A DNA stretch of 64,000 bases from Pseudobutyrivibrio xylanivorans (lineage in GTDB: Bacteria > Bacillota > Clostridia > Lachnospirales > Lachnospiraceae), in assembly GCF_010906925.1 (NCBI RefSeq), contig NZ_VTVE01000002.1, positions 372,001-436,000 of the forward strand, given 5' to 3'. Each line of letters starts with the position of its first letter. The first letter of the stretch is position 1. This document shows positions 55,669 through 63,858 of this stretch, piece by piece. The notes beneath the pieces are model-generated. The model did not search any database. It was not told the origin of the DNA and worked only from the letters and a program-made list of their open reading frames with translations. A program made the translations under genes and the position numbers.

Positions 55669-55815
55669 TTAAGAACAGCATGTGAAGATGAACATCCATG
55701 TGTTCATGTGGCATTCATGGCTGATTGTTCTGAAGACACCATCGCCACCGCCGAGGATCTGCTCGAGCTCCTTCTCATCAATAGGATTTGTGAGTGCATT
55801 AAGATCTTTGTTCAT
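55669..55815 (-). CDS. lanA: Lacticin 481-type lantibiotic precursor (butyrivibriocin OR79A-like)
   Basis: A 48-residue precursor. The acidic leader (1-23, with LTNPIDEKELEQILGG) ends in the double-Gly site for LanT; the 25-residue core holds TISHECHMNTW and a C-terminal FIFTCCS, the hallmark of the lacticin 481 group. By analogy the rings are Thr7-Cys12, Ser9-Cys23 and Thr16-Cys24 (core numbering), with Thr22 as Dhb. It is nearly the same as butyrivibriocin OR79A as I recall it, with about four substitutions. GGAGG lies 6 bases before ATG 55815. First gene of the operon. Confidence 0.95.
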   Translation of the reverse strand: MNKDLNALTNPIDEKELEQILGGGDGVFRTISHECHMNTWMFIFTCCS

Positions 55816-55886
55816 ATTTACCTCCAATTTCCTTCTCCAATAGGATTATGTTGGGAGTTTATCATTTGCTTCTCACAATTTTTGCC

Positions 55887-55917
55887 ACTTGTAATTATTA
55901 CCTTTTTACATGTAATT
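55887..55917 (-). promoter_or_regulatory. Direct repeat upstream of lanA, candidate LytTR site
   Basis: Minus strand AATTACATGT and AATTACAAGT (9 of 10 identical) start 21 bases apart, two helical turns, 70-100 bases before the lanA ATG. LytTR regulators such as AgrA bind paired direct repeats with this spacing, but the motif itself deviates from the S. aureus consensus. A likely -10 is CATAAT near 55850, with no good -35. Confidence 0.5.
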
Positions 55918-55930
55918 TTCTGAAAACGAA

Positions 55931-56221
55931 TTACATATTGGACACAATAACTACAACTGCAATTCCAAGAAGAATTAACACCCATAAAAGACATATACAT
56001 GAGGCAATGATGTTTACCGCATTTCTAGTTTTTTTCATTCTAAGGGCTGTAATTGTAAGGACGAATCCTGCGATTACAAAAAGTACATTCACAACGCCCC
56101 ACACACTTTGTACCATTGGTGCAAGATGAATTTTAAAAATCGTAGGTACAAGAGTAAGTACTGGTAATAGGCAAGCAATAAGTCCCATGTTTTCAATTTT
56201 CTTTACATTTGTTTTTTCCAT
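55931..56221 (-). CDS. Small membrane protein of the immunity operon
   Basis: A 96-residue protein with three hydrophobic segments (about 12-30, 38-60 and 70-93) and short charged ends (MEKTNVKKIEN). No family was recognised. It is two bases after the permease gene and precedes the lanA promoter, so it is last in the immunity operon. LanI-like or accessory immunity function is likely by context only. Confidence 0.6.
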   Translation of the reverse strand: MEKTNVKKIENMGLIACLLPVLTLVPTIFKIHLAPMVQSVWGVVNVLFVIAGFVLTITALRMKKTRNAVNIIASCICLLWVLILLGIAVVVIVSNM

Positions 56222-56223
56222 AA

Positions 56224-56973
56224 CTAAGCCATCTCCTTTTTTCCAAATCTATATACTGATATTGCTAACGCAAGTGCAAACAATGCTACTGCACATGGTA
56301 AAAATGGTATCAACTGAAATCTTGTACTATCAGTTTCAGTCGTAAAATCTCTAAGAGAACAAGAAATAAAATATCCGCTATAGCAATATGGATATAAAAT
56401 CCACGCGCCTGTATTTGCAACTAGAATTCCTGGAAGAACTAGAAAAATATTTAATCCCACTGATACAATTGGCTTTTCAAAAACCACTGTAATTGCCCAC
56501 ATCAGTGCCACTGCTGGAATCATTGTTAAGAATAATTTCGCGCAGCAAGTTACTAAATAAAGAATAGGAATGTCCTCTGTAATATTGTGGCTTGAAATCG
56601 CCACTTTTCCTGCAACTAAGAAAACTACAAAGAAAACTAATATTTCAAGGAATAAGAAGGTCAGCACCACTGCAAATTTTGCCAAGGATAATTTCGCTCT
56701 ATCTACTGGCAAGGCCAACATTTTTAGAATTCCATTGTTTTGAGTTTCCCTAGCTGATATCAATACGCACACAACAATCATGCTAAGTGGTAGCAGATAG
56801 TATGCATATGCAAGTGCGCTTTGTATAAACATTGCTGGCCAAGCGCTTGTATACTCAGGTGTAAAATACTGGCTTAAGTTTGATATTCCCGATGCCACCA
56901 CCAAAATCGGTGCAATAAATATAAGTGGAACAATCCAAGATCTTTTTATCTTTTTAAATTCTATTGCTAACAT
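56224..56973 (-). CDS. Lantibiotic immunity ABC permease (LanG/MutG-like)
   Basis: A 249-residue permease with six hydrophobic segments, starting EFKKIKRSWIVPLIFIAPILV as in LanE/LanG permeases (short basic start then the first helix). A polar NNGILKMLALPVDRAKLSLAKF cytoplasmic loop is typical. It pairs with the other permease and LanF to pump the lantibiotic off the producer's membrane. 9 bases after the upstream permease gene. Confidence 0.8.
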   Translation of the reverse strand: MLAIEFKKIKRSWIVPLIFIAPILVVASGISNLSQYFTPEYTSAWPAMFIQSALAYAYYLLPLSMIVVCVLISARETQNNGILKMLALPVDRAKLSLAKFAVVLTFLFLEILVFFVVFLVAGKVAISSHNITEDIPILYLVTCCAKLFLTMIPAVALMWAITVVFEKPIVSVGLNIFLVLPGILVANTGAWILYPYCYSGYFISCSLRDFTTETDSTRFQLIPFLPCAVALFALALAISVYRFGKKEMA

Positions 56974-56982
56974 TTTTGCCTC

Positions 56983-57702
56983 CTATTCTGATTTTTTATT
57001 TTCGGCTATCACAACTCCGATTGCGAAGAATACTATAGTTTCAAATATTGCTATTAACATTACAGCCAAATCTGATTTTGCTGTCATAGCTATTGCCGGT
57101 TTGAACATTACTATAAATGGATGAGACAAAACATATTTCGCATTATCGCCCTGTAATGCAACAGCACTTAAAAATCCTGCCACTCCTATACCAATTGTCA
57201 CCCATAGGTTTTCAAATAAAGATGCTATCATCAACATAAAGCTTATGACCGGCAAAGATGTAATATATGAATATAAGACAAACATCAGAAACACTCCCAT
57301 ATCAAATTTATCAGAACCCAGTTTGCTTATACCTATCCACATCAATGCTGCATTTTGTATCACTATAGCTATAAAAAATACGCTTGTAATTATGAGAAAT
57401 TTTGCTACAAAAACTTTCCACATGCTTATAGGAAGCACATACATTTTTTTGATTGCAAATCCTGAAAACTCCATGTTGTAGGCAATACTGGTTGCGATTA
57501 CAATGGCAAACATATTCAGTACCATTATCATTCCGTATAGCTGTGTCAGAAGTACATCCATAGGATCAAGTGGCATATTTAGAAGTGTGTTTCCACGAAT
57601 CTTAAAATTCAACAACACATATAGAGCTCCTATTATTCCTGTAATAAATAGGATTGCTACAAGTCCTGTTCTCTTTTCCTTCTTTAACTCAAGCGCAATC
57701 AT
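56983..57702 (-). CDS. Lantibiotic immunity ABC permease (LanE/MutE-like)
   Basis: A 239-residue permease of six hydrophobic helices, with the N-terminal ALELKKEKRTGLVAILFITGI and the loop GFAIKKMYVLPISMWKVFVAKF shared with its partner permease. It overlaps the lanF end by 4 bases. The order F-E-G follows other lacticin 481-type loci. Assignments E and G could be swapped; function as an immunity exporter is well supported by context. Confidence 0.8.
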   Translation of the reverse strand: MIALELKKEKRTGLVAILFITGIIGALYVLLNFKIRGNTLLNMPLDPMDVLLTQLYGMIMVLNMFAIVIATSIAYNMEFSGFAIKKMYVLPISMWKVFVAKFLIITSVFFIAIVIQNAALMWIGISKLGSDKFDMGVFLMFVLYSYITSLPVISFMLMIASLFENLWVTIGIGVAGFLSAVALQGDNAKYVLSHPFIVMFKPAIAMTAKSDLAVMLIAIFETIVFFAIGVVIAENKKSE

Positions 57703-58469
57703 AATACTGCCCTCTGCTTTCTTTGCTTGTTATCAGCTTCAATCATTGAAAGGAACATGTCCTCCAGGTTGTTATCGTTGTAGCCCTGGACCTTTGCCTC
57801 TGCTCTTAGGTCATCCATGCTGCCTTCGAATAAAAGTGTTCCATGATTTAGAATTCCGATATCATCTGCCATTAACTCGATTTCAGATAACATATGTGAA
57901 GAAATCATAATTGTGCAGTTGTACATCTTTGGCAATTCCTTGATAAGATTTCTAATCTCATGAATTCCTGCTGGGTCAAGTCCGTTTGTAGGCTCATCAA
58001 GAATTAGAATTGGTGGTCTTCCAATCAATGCTCCTGCAAGTCCTAACCTCTGCTTCATTCCAAGTGAATACTTCCTTACCAGTCTGTCACCAAACTCTGA
58101 AAGTCCTACAAGCTCCAGTGCATCATCCACATCTTCTTTTTTCAGGTTTAAAATCTTTCTTATAATCTCAAGATTCTCTCGGCCTGTTAAATTAGGATAA
58201 TATGCTGGGGACTCAATAAAGGAACCAATATTCTTTAGAATCTCTATTCTATCCTCCGGCATCACCTTTCCATTTACATGAAATTTACCTGATGTAGGTT
58301 TTGCCATTCCAAGGAGCATTTTCATGGTTGTAGATTTACCAGCTCCATTTGGTCCCAAGAAACCATAAATAGTTCCTCTCCTAATATGAATGTTTATTCC
58401 GTTAACTGATACAAAGTTGTTGTATTTTTTTGTAAGCCCTACTGTACTAATCATATTTGTTGTAAGCAT
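57699..58469 (-). CDS. lanF: Lantibiotic immunity ABC ATPase (LanF-like)
   Basis: A 256-residue ABC ATPase. Walker A GPNGAGKST near 40, signature YSLGMKQRLG near 135, LILDEPTNGLDPAGI near 150 and H-loop MISSHML. Sequence near the signature and the C-terminal ALELVGL-type features fit the LanF/BcrA immunity branch. The start is ATG 58469 with GGAGG 6 bases upstream; a longer frame is rejected. First gene of the immunity operon, divergent from the OmpR-type regulator. Confidence 0.9.
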   Translation of the reverse strand: MLTTNMISTVGLTKKYNNFVSVNGINIHIRRGTIYGFLGPNGAGKSTTMKMLLGMAKPTSGKFHVNGKVMPEDRIEILKNIGSFIESPAYYPNLTGRENLEIIRKILNLKKEDVDDALELVGLSEFGDRLVRKYSLGMKQRLGLAGALIGRPPILILDEPTNGLDPAGIHEIRNLIKELPKMYNCTIMISSHMLSEIELMADDIGILNHGTLLFEGSMDDLRAEAKVQGYNDNNLEDMFLSMIEADNKQRKQRAVL

Positions 58470-58533
58470 TTTCGACCTCCCATTCCATTGCTTTGTCATT
58501 TTATGTTTTTAGCATATACCCCCATCCTTACAT

Positions 58534-58562
58534 TACCTTTCTCTCTACCTTACTTTTACCTA
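58534..58562. promoter_or_regulatory. Three TACCTT/A repeats, candidate OmpR-type operator
   Basis: TACCTT, TACCTT and TACCTA begin at 58534, 58546 and 58557, one helical turn apart, in the 161-base divergent gap between lanF and the OmpR-type gene. Tandem 10-12 base repeats are typical sites of OmpR-family regulators. Confidence 0.5.
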
Positions 58563-58598
58563 ACTTTTTAGAATTTATGTATAAAGCAACACTATTTA

Positions 58599-58607
58599 TG
58601 GTATAAT
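58599..58607 (+). promoter_or_regulatory. Extended -10 promoter of the OmpR-type regulator operon
   Basis: TGGTATAAT matches the extended -10 (TGn plus TATAAT). There is no good -35, consistent with activation from the upstream repeats. It is 24 bases before the ATG at 58631. Confidence 0.6.
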
Positions 58608-58630
58608 CCAAGCCGAAAGGTAACATTTTT

Positions 58631-59329
58631 ATGGATACGTATATTTATTCGAAGAAAATTTTAATAGTGGATGATGAACCTGCCTTACTTAATATGGTTA
58701 AGAACATATTGGAGGAGGCAGGGTTTAAGAATATAGTTTTAGCAGGAACAATGGCTGAGGCGCTAGCAAAATTTCAGTCAGAGTTTCCAGATATGGCTGT
58801 TCTTGATGTTATGCTTCCAGATGGGGACGGTTTTACACTTTTTAACCAGATTAACGCAATGTCAAAGATTCCTATCATTTTTCTAACGGCAAAGGATGCT
58901 ACAGATGCACGGCTGACAGGTCTTGGTCTTGGAGCGGATGACTATATCGTAAAGCCATTTTTGCCACAGGAGCTGCTACTTCGTATATGCGCAGTTCTTA
59001 GACGTTCCTATAAGGACGATTCACCAGTTATTACTTTAGATGCATGTCAAATAGATTTTGAAAGAGCGGAAGTTATAAAGGGGGAAGAAATAATCCCTCT
59101 TACAGCAAAGGAACACATTTTGCTAAAAACTCTTGCAGATAATTCCGGAAGAATAGTTACTGTGGATTCTATTTGCGAAGCTCTTTGGGGAGACAATCCA
59201 TTTGGTTATGAAAACAGTTTGAATACCCATATTCGTAGAATTAGAGAGAAAATAGAATCTAATCCTTCTGCACCTGTTTCACTTCTTACGGTAAAAGGAT
59301 TAGGTTATAGGCTTATTATAAAGGAATAA
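58631..59329 (+). CDS. OmpR-family response regulator (LanR-like)
   Basis: A 232-residue regulator. Receiver domain with Asp14/Asp15, phospho-Asp59 (VLDVMLPDGDG) and Lys108; winged-helix C-terminal domain (about 135-230) with AKEHILLKTL and GLGYRLIIKE. It is divergent from the immunity operon and 4 bases before its kinase gene. The likely target is the immunity operon via the TACCTT repeats. Confidence 0.9.
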   Translation: MDTYIYSKKILIVDDEPALLNMVKNILEEAGFKNIVLAGTMAEALAKFQSEFPDMAVLDVMLPDGDGFTLFNQINAMSKIPIIFLTAKDATDARLTGLGLGADDYIVKPFLPQELLLRICAVLRRSYKDDSPVITLDACQIDFERAEVIKGEEIIPLTAKEHILLKTLADNSGRIVTVDSICEALWGDNPFGYENSLNTHIRRIREKIESNPSAPVSLLTVKGLGYRLIIKE

Positions 59330-59333
59330 ATAT

Positions 59334-60680
59334 ATGAGACCTTACCTTAAGTATATTTCTAAACAGTTTTCTAGATTAATCCTTCTTTTATGCGCATTAG
59401 TTGTCATAAATATTATTATTTTTATTACTAGTTTCTATAAAATCGTAAATACGGATTATGCCGAGTCTTCACCTTTACAGGTTCTATCAGCTATTCAAAG
59501 CGATTGTAATGTCTCTGGTATTTCTGATTCTGCAAAAAATATCCTTAACAAATATAATATCTGGGCTATCTATCTGGATTTGGAAGGTAATGTGGTCTGG
59601 AACCATCATGCTCCAAGTGATATTTCCGATAAATATTCCATAAATGATATAGCAGTAATCTCAAAAGGGTATTTAAATAATTATCCTGTTTTCATACATA
59701 CAAATGATGATGGATTATTGCTTCTTGGCTACCCAAAGGATAGCTATGTTAAGTTGCAATCCAACTTTTTTTCTATACGTGCAATTAAAAGATTTCCTAT
59801 TTTTTTATTAGTTCTTTTACTATTTGATCTTGCAATAATTATCCTTATATACTTGCATTCAAAAAATAGGTTCATATCAAAGATCAACCCAATTATTGAA
59901 GGTATTGAGTCTTTAGCCGCTGGCAAGACTATCAACCTTGAAGAAAAAGGTCAACTTTCAGAAGTGGCTGAATCCGTCAATCGTGCTTCCTATGTCATCA
60001 ATCGACAAAACGAAGCTAGAGTAAATTGGATTTCCGGTGTTTCTCATGATATACGCACTCCACTATCTCTCATACTTGGCTATTCTGATAAGATTAAAAA
60101 TCAACCACAAGTTAATGATGAGATATTAAAATATGCTGATATTATCGGGCAGAATTCTATTCGAATAAAAGATTTAGTTGCTGACTTGAATCTATTCTCA
60201 ATGCTTGAATACAATATGCAGCCTCTGGAATTATCGCATATACGGATTTCAAAATTGCTTCGTTCCTTTGTGGCTGATAAAATAAACGAAGGCCTAGACG
60301 CTCCTTATTCTATCTCCCTTGAAATAGATCCTTCGGCTGAGCAATTAGAATTTGATTGTAATGAGAGACTTATAGAACGAGCTCTTTCCAACCTTGTAAA
60401 CAACAGTATTAGACATAATCCAAATGGCTGTGATATTACTGTTGAATTACATTCAAATAAGGGCAAGCCACAGATTATAGTTACTGATAATGGTGTAGGT
60501 GTTTCAAGAGAGTTTGCGGAAGCTCAAAAGAAACCACATTATTTTGAAGCATTAGATGAAAGACTTGATTTACGTCATGGACTTGGCTTGATTATTGTTA
60601 AACAAATAACTGAAGCTCATGGTGGCACTGTAGATACACCGGAAGTATCTACAGGATATAAAACCATCTTATCGTTTTAG
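59334..60680 (+). CDS. Sensor histidine kinase (LanK-like)
   Basis: A 448-residue membrane kinase. Helix 1 (about 13-35), an extracytoplasmic sensor of about 115 residues, helix 2 (about 155-178), a HAMP-like linker, HisKA with SHDIRTPLSLILGYS near 238 and HATPase with NLVNNSIRHNP near 350 and HGLGLIIVKQ near 418. The sensor domain has no recognised fold. Paired with the regulator directly before it; the signal may be the lantibiotic or envelope stress. Confidence 0.9.
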   Translation: MRPYLKYISKQFSRLILLLCALVVINIIIFITSFYKIVNTDYAESSPLQVLSAIQSDCNVSGISDSAKNILNKYNIWAIYLDLEGNVVWNHHAPSDISDKYSINDIAVISKGYLNNYPVFIHTNDDGLLLLGYPKDSYVKLQSNFFSIRAIKRFPIFLLVLLLFDLAIIILIYLHSKNRFISKINPIIEGIESLAAGKTINLEEKGQLSEVAESVNRASYVINRQNEARVNWISGVSHDIRTPLSLILGYSDKIKNQPQVNDEILKYADIIGQNSIRIKDLVADLNLFSMLEYNMQPLELSHIRISKLLRSFVADKINEGLDAPYSISLEIDPSAEQLEFDCNERLIERALSNLVNNSIRHNPNGCDITVELHSNKGKPQIIVTDNGVGVSREFAEAQKKPHYFEALDERLDLRHGLGLIIVKQITEAHGGTVDTPEVSTGYKTILSF

Positions 60681-60707
60681 TTTTCTTTAGTAAGGGAGGA
60701 TACAATA

Positions 60708-61445
60708 ATGTTAAATATAGCTATTTGCGATGATGATACTGCCTTTTCTTCTCAAATTGAAGACATCATCTTATCTCAATGTGACGAGAAAAAAATTAAC
60801 GCTGAAATAGAAGTTTTCACTGACGGGTATTACCTTTTAAAATCATTTAAGCAAGGAATGTCTTACAATATTATTTTTCTCGATATTGAAATGGAAAAAC
60901 TTGATGGGCTTGCAACAGCAAGAGAGATAAGAAAAATTGACTCTTCTGTTCTTATAATCTATATCTCTGGCTTTGATGATTATTTAAAAGAATTATTTGA
61001 AGTAGAACCTTTTAGATTTATTTCAAAGCCCCTAGATAAAGATAGGCTGATTAGATACTTTGATGAGGCCTACAAACGAGTTCAGGATAATGAAGAATAT
61101 TTCCAATTCTCATTTAACAAAGAGCTTAAGAAATGTCCTTTGCGAGACATCGTTTATTTTGAAAGTAATAATCGTACAATTTACATTCATTTGTATGATG
61201 GCACCACCACATATTTTTATGGCAAGCTAAAGGATGTTGAGGAAAAATTGGAAGGCTCCAAGTTTGTTTTCTTGCGACCTCACCAATCCTATTACGTAAA
61301 TTACCATTATATTAAAAAACTGAATTTTTATTATATTACTCTCGGTTTTCGTGATAAGGATATTGAATTAAAAATAAGTGCTGATCGTCAAAAGGCTATA
61401 AAAGCTGCTGTTTTAGAGCTTGCAGCTAATAAGATGTCTGTTTAA
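60708..61445 (+). CDS. Second AgrA-like LytTR response regulator
   Basis: A 245-residue paralogue of the agrA at 49976, with CDDD pocket, phospho-Asp59 (FLDIEM), the shared YLKELFEVEPFRFISKP, and a LytTR domain with IVYFESNNRT and HQSYYVNYHYIKK. It has no AgrC gene beside it on this strand, but is directly upstream of agrB (14-base gap). GGGAGG precedes ATG. It may be driven by the same AgrC, or by the LanK-like kinase; which is not known. Confidence 0.88.
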   Translation: MLNIAICDDDTAFSSQIEDIILSQCDEKKINAEIEVFTDGYYLLKSFKQGMSYNIIFLDIEMEKLDGLATAREIRKIDSSVLIIYISGFDDYLKELFEVEPFRFISKPLDKDRLIRYFDEAYKRVQDNEEYFQFSFNKELKKCPLRDIVYFESNNRTIYIHLYDGTTTYFYGKLKDVEEKLEGSKFVFLRPHQSYYVNYHYIKKLNFYYITLGFRDKDIELKISADRQKAIKAAVLELAANKMSV

Positions 61446-61459
61446 TTAAGGAGGGCTCA

Positions 61460-62035
61460 ATGGAAAAACTTGCTATTAAACTTACAGATTATCTTCTTTC
61501 AAAGGACACCATCTCAGAAGAGGATTATGATATCTACCTTTATGGATTTACTTGCTTTTTAGAAATAAGCATCAGTTTTATCACTTGCTTTATTATAGGT
61601 ATATTCCTTGGTATGTTTTTTGAGTGCATCCTGTTTTTTTGTATTTTTATGCCCCTCAGGTCTTTGGCAGGTGGACTTCATCTTAATAAATTCATCCACT
61701 GTTATTTAATGTCCTGCTTAATTTTGACAGGATCCCTGTTGCTGGTTAAGTATTTTTCTGTTCCAGATTACATATCTCTTATTGGATGTATCCTATTACC
61801 TATAATTCTTTTTATTATTGGACCTATCAATCATCCAAATAGACCTGTTACAGAAGAAGAGAACTCTATTTTTAAAAATAAAACAAATATCTACCTAGTA
61901 CTTTGCATTCTGCTTTCTATTATTCTATATCTGACCAAAACAAGCAGATATTTATTCCTTGAGTTTATTACATTTGCTGTTTTAATCATCAGCTCTTTAA
62001 TACCAAAGCTTTTTCCTCAAGTACATAAACAGTAA
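61460..62035 (+). CDS. agrB: AgrB-like peptide-processing protease
   Basis: A 191-residue membrane protein, about six helices. The active site RSLAGGLHLNKFIHCY has His74 and Cys81, seven apart as in S. aureus AgrB. It should cut AgrD at the C-terminal side and form the thiolactone. It is the only AgrB in the window and lies on the other strand, 13 kb from agrD, so the usual agrBDCA order is broken. Confidence 0.9.
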   Translation: MEKLAIKLTDYLLSKDTISEEDYDIYLYGFTCFLEISISFITCFIIGIFLGMFFECILFFCIFMPLRSLAGGLHLNKFIHCYLMSCLILTGSLLLVKYFSVPDYISLIGCILLPIILFIIGPINHPNRPVTEEENSIFKNKTNIYLVLCILLSIILYLTKTSRYLFLEFITFAVLIISSLIPKLFPQVHKQ

Positions 62036-62062
62036 AAAAAGAGTAGAGCCTGCGCTCTACTC
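62034..62062 (-). terminator. Rho-independent terminator after dnaB (also faces agrB)
   Basis: GAGTAGAGC pairs with GCTCTACTC over four bases; on the minus strand seven T follow, and the stem also lies directly after the agrB stop, so it may stop both. Confidence 0.9.
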
Positions 62063-63406
62063 TTCTCTATTTGCATATTGACTTCTATCTCTGTTAGCGA
62101 AACGAGTGTATTCTGGAAGCCATGTAAGCTCAATGGTTCCGATAGGACCATTACGCTGCTTAGCTACGATGATTTCTGATACACCCTTCATCTCAGAATC
62201 ATGGTTATAGTAATCATCACGATAGATGAACATAACCACGTCCGCATCCTGCTCGATGGCTCCGGACTCACGCAAGTCAGACATCATAGGTCTATGATCT
62301 GGTCTCTGCTCTACTGCTCGAGAAAGCTGTGATAGTGCGATAACCGGAACATTAAGCTCACGGGCAAGAGCCTTAAGAGAACGTGAAATCTCAGAAATCT
62401 CCTGCTGTCTACTCTCTGACTTACCAGAACCTGTCATCAACTGTAAGTAGTCGATGATGATAATGTTAAGTCCCATCTCCATCTTATATTTACGACATTT
62501 ACTACGCATCTGGCTAATGGAAATACCAGGGGTATCGTCGATAATCAGCTTGGAATTACCAATCTTACCCGCACCCTCAACAAGATTCTCCCAATCGGCT
62601 TCCTGAAGGTTACCTGTACGGAGCTTTTGGGCATCTACTCGCGATTCAAGTGCGAAGAGACGGTTAACCAGCTGCTCCTTTGACATTTCCAGAGAGAATA
62701 TTGCTGCACACAAATGCTCATGAATAGTAATGTGCTGTGCCAAGTTCAAAACAAATGCTGTCTTACCCATTGAAGGACGGGCTGCAATAAGAATCAAATC
62801 AGATGGCTGTAGGCCGGCTGTCTGTCTATCAAGGTCAATAAATCCTGTAGGAATACCTGTAACAACGCCCTTTTGTTTTGAAGCCTGCTCGATTTTAGCA
62901 ATGGCATTCATAACAACCTGTCTGATTGGAACATAGTCTGTCTCACCGCGATTCTGAACAAGAGAAAAGATATCCTTTTCTGTCTGATTCAAAATACTAT
63001 CAACGTCCTCTGTACCCTCAAAGCACATGTTTTCAATATTCTGATTAACTTTTATTATGTTTCTAAGTAATGCCTTATCCTTGACGATGTTGGCATAGTT
63101 TTTAGCATTAACTGTTGTAGGAACAGAAAGAATCAAATCCTGTATTGCCTCAAGAGATGCAATCTCTGGTCCTACGCCCTTTTCCCTAAGCTTGTTCTGT
63201 AGAGTAACTTCATCAACAGGCTCACCTGCATTGTAAAGCTCTACGATAGCCTCAAACAAAGCGCCGTATTGCTGATGATAAAAGTCATCTCTAAGAAGAA
63301 TCTCAGAGCACTCTACGATAGTGTCTCTGTCACTGATCATAGAACCAATGACAGACTTCTCAGCTTCTATGGAATTAGGCATCTGTCTGCGAATAACATC
63401 TTCCAT
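62057..63406 (-). CDS. dnaB: Replicative DNA helicase DnaB
   Basis: A 449-residue hexameric helicase. N-terminal domain (about 1-150, QMPNSIEAEKSVIGSM), linker, RecA-like domain with Walker A ARPSMGKTAF near 205 and the IIDYLQLM segment (Walker B) near 315, then SQLSRAVEQRPDHRPMMSDLRESG. No intein is seen. It lies 5 bases after rplI, in the rplI-dnaB order found near many Firmicute origins. Confidence 0.98.
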   Translation of the reverse strand: MEDVIRRQMPNSIEAEKSVIGSMISDRDTIVECSEILLRDDFYHQQYGALFEAIVELYNAGEPVDEVTLQNKLREKGVGPEIASLEAIQDLILSVPTTVNAKNYANIVKDKALLRNIIKVNQNIENMCFEGTEDVDSILNQTEKDIFSLVQNRGETDYVPIRQVVMNAIAKIEQASKQKGVVTGIPTGFIDLDRQTAGLQPSDLILIAARPSMGKTAFVLNLAQHITIHEHLCAAIFSLEMSKEQLVNRLFALESRVDAQKLRTGNLQEADWENLVEGAGKIGNSKLIIDDTPGISISQMRSKCRKYKMEMGLNIIIIDYLQLMTGSGKSESRQQEISEISRSLKALARELNVPVIALSQLSRAVEQRPDHRPMMSDLRESGAIEQDADVVMFIYRDDYYNHDSEMKGVSEIIVAKQRNGPIGTIELTWLPEYTRFANRDRSQYANREE

Positions 63407-63411
63407 TATCC

Positions 63412-63858
63412 TTATTGTTCTCCCACGTGTACTCTAAGTGTAGCTGTAACCTTTGGATGAAGCTTAACCTTTACCTCGTATGTTCCAAGTGATCTGATTG
63501 GGTCATCCATCACGATTTTCTTTTTATCGATTTCTTTATTGTATTGCTTCTTAGCTGCCTCAGCTATTTCCTTTGAAGATACAGAGCCAAATGTTCTTCC
63601 GCCCTCTCCAGTTTTGATTTTAGTCTCTACTTTCCACTCTTCGATTTCCTTAGCAAAAGCAACTGCTGCTTCATAATTCTCCTGAGCAACTTTTTCATCA
63701 TGCTTATTCTGAAGCTTTAAATCATTAAGTGCTGCATTGGTAGCTTCTACACCAAGCTTTTTCTTGAAAAGCATGTTTCTTGCGTAGCCTTCACTTACCT
63801 CAACTACCTCTCCCTTTTTGCCAAGGGATTTAACATCTGCAAGTAAAATTACTTTCAT
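63412..63858 (-). CDS. rplI: Ribosomal protein bL9
   Basis: A 148-residue bL9. N-terminal [27 protein letters not shown] binds 23S rRNA (only short parts are diagnostic); a long connecting helix and a C-terminal domain with [10 protein letters not shown] complete it. Its start overlaps the gdpP stop as ATGA. Confidence 0.98.
   Translation of the reverse strand: MKVILLADVKSLGKKGEVVEVSEGYARNMLFKKKLGVEATNAALNDLKLQNKHDEKVAQENYEAAVAFAKEIEEWKVETKIKTGEGGRTFGSVSSKEIAEAAKKQYNKEIDKKKIVMDDPIRSLGTYEVKVKLHPKVTATLRVHVGEQ

Noticed and set aside
55818-56000. Cys-rich 60-codon ORF upstream of lanA as a second bacteriocin peptide
   Set aside because: It covers the lanA promoter and the end of the small membrane gene, has no double-Gly leader, and lacks a ribosome site.
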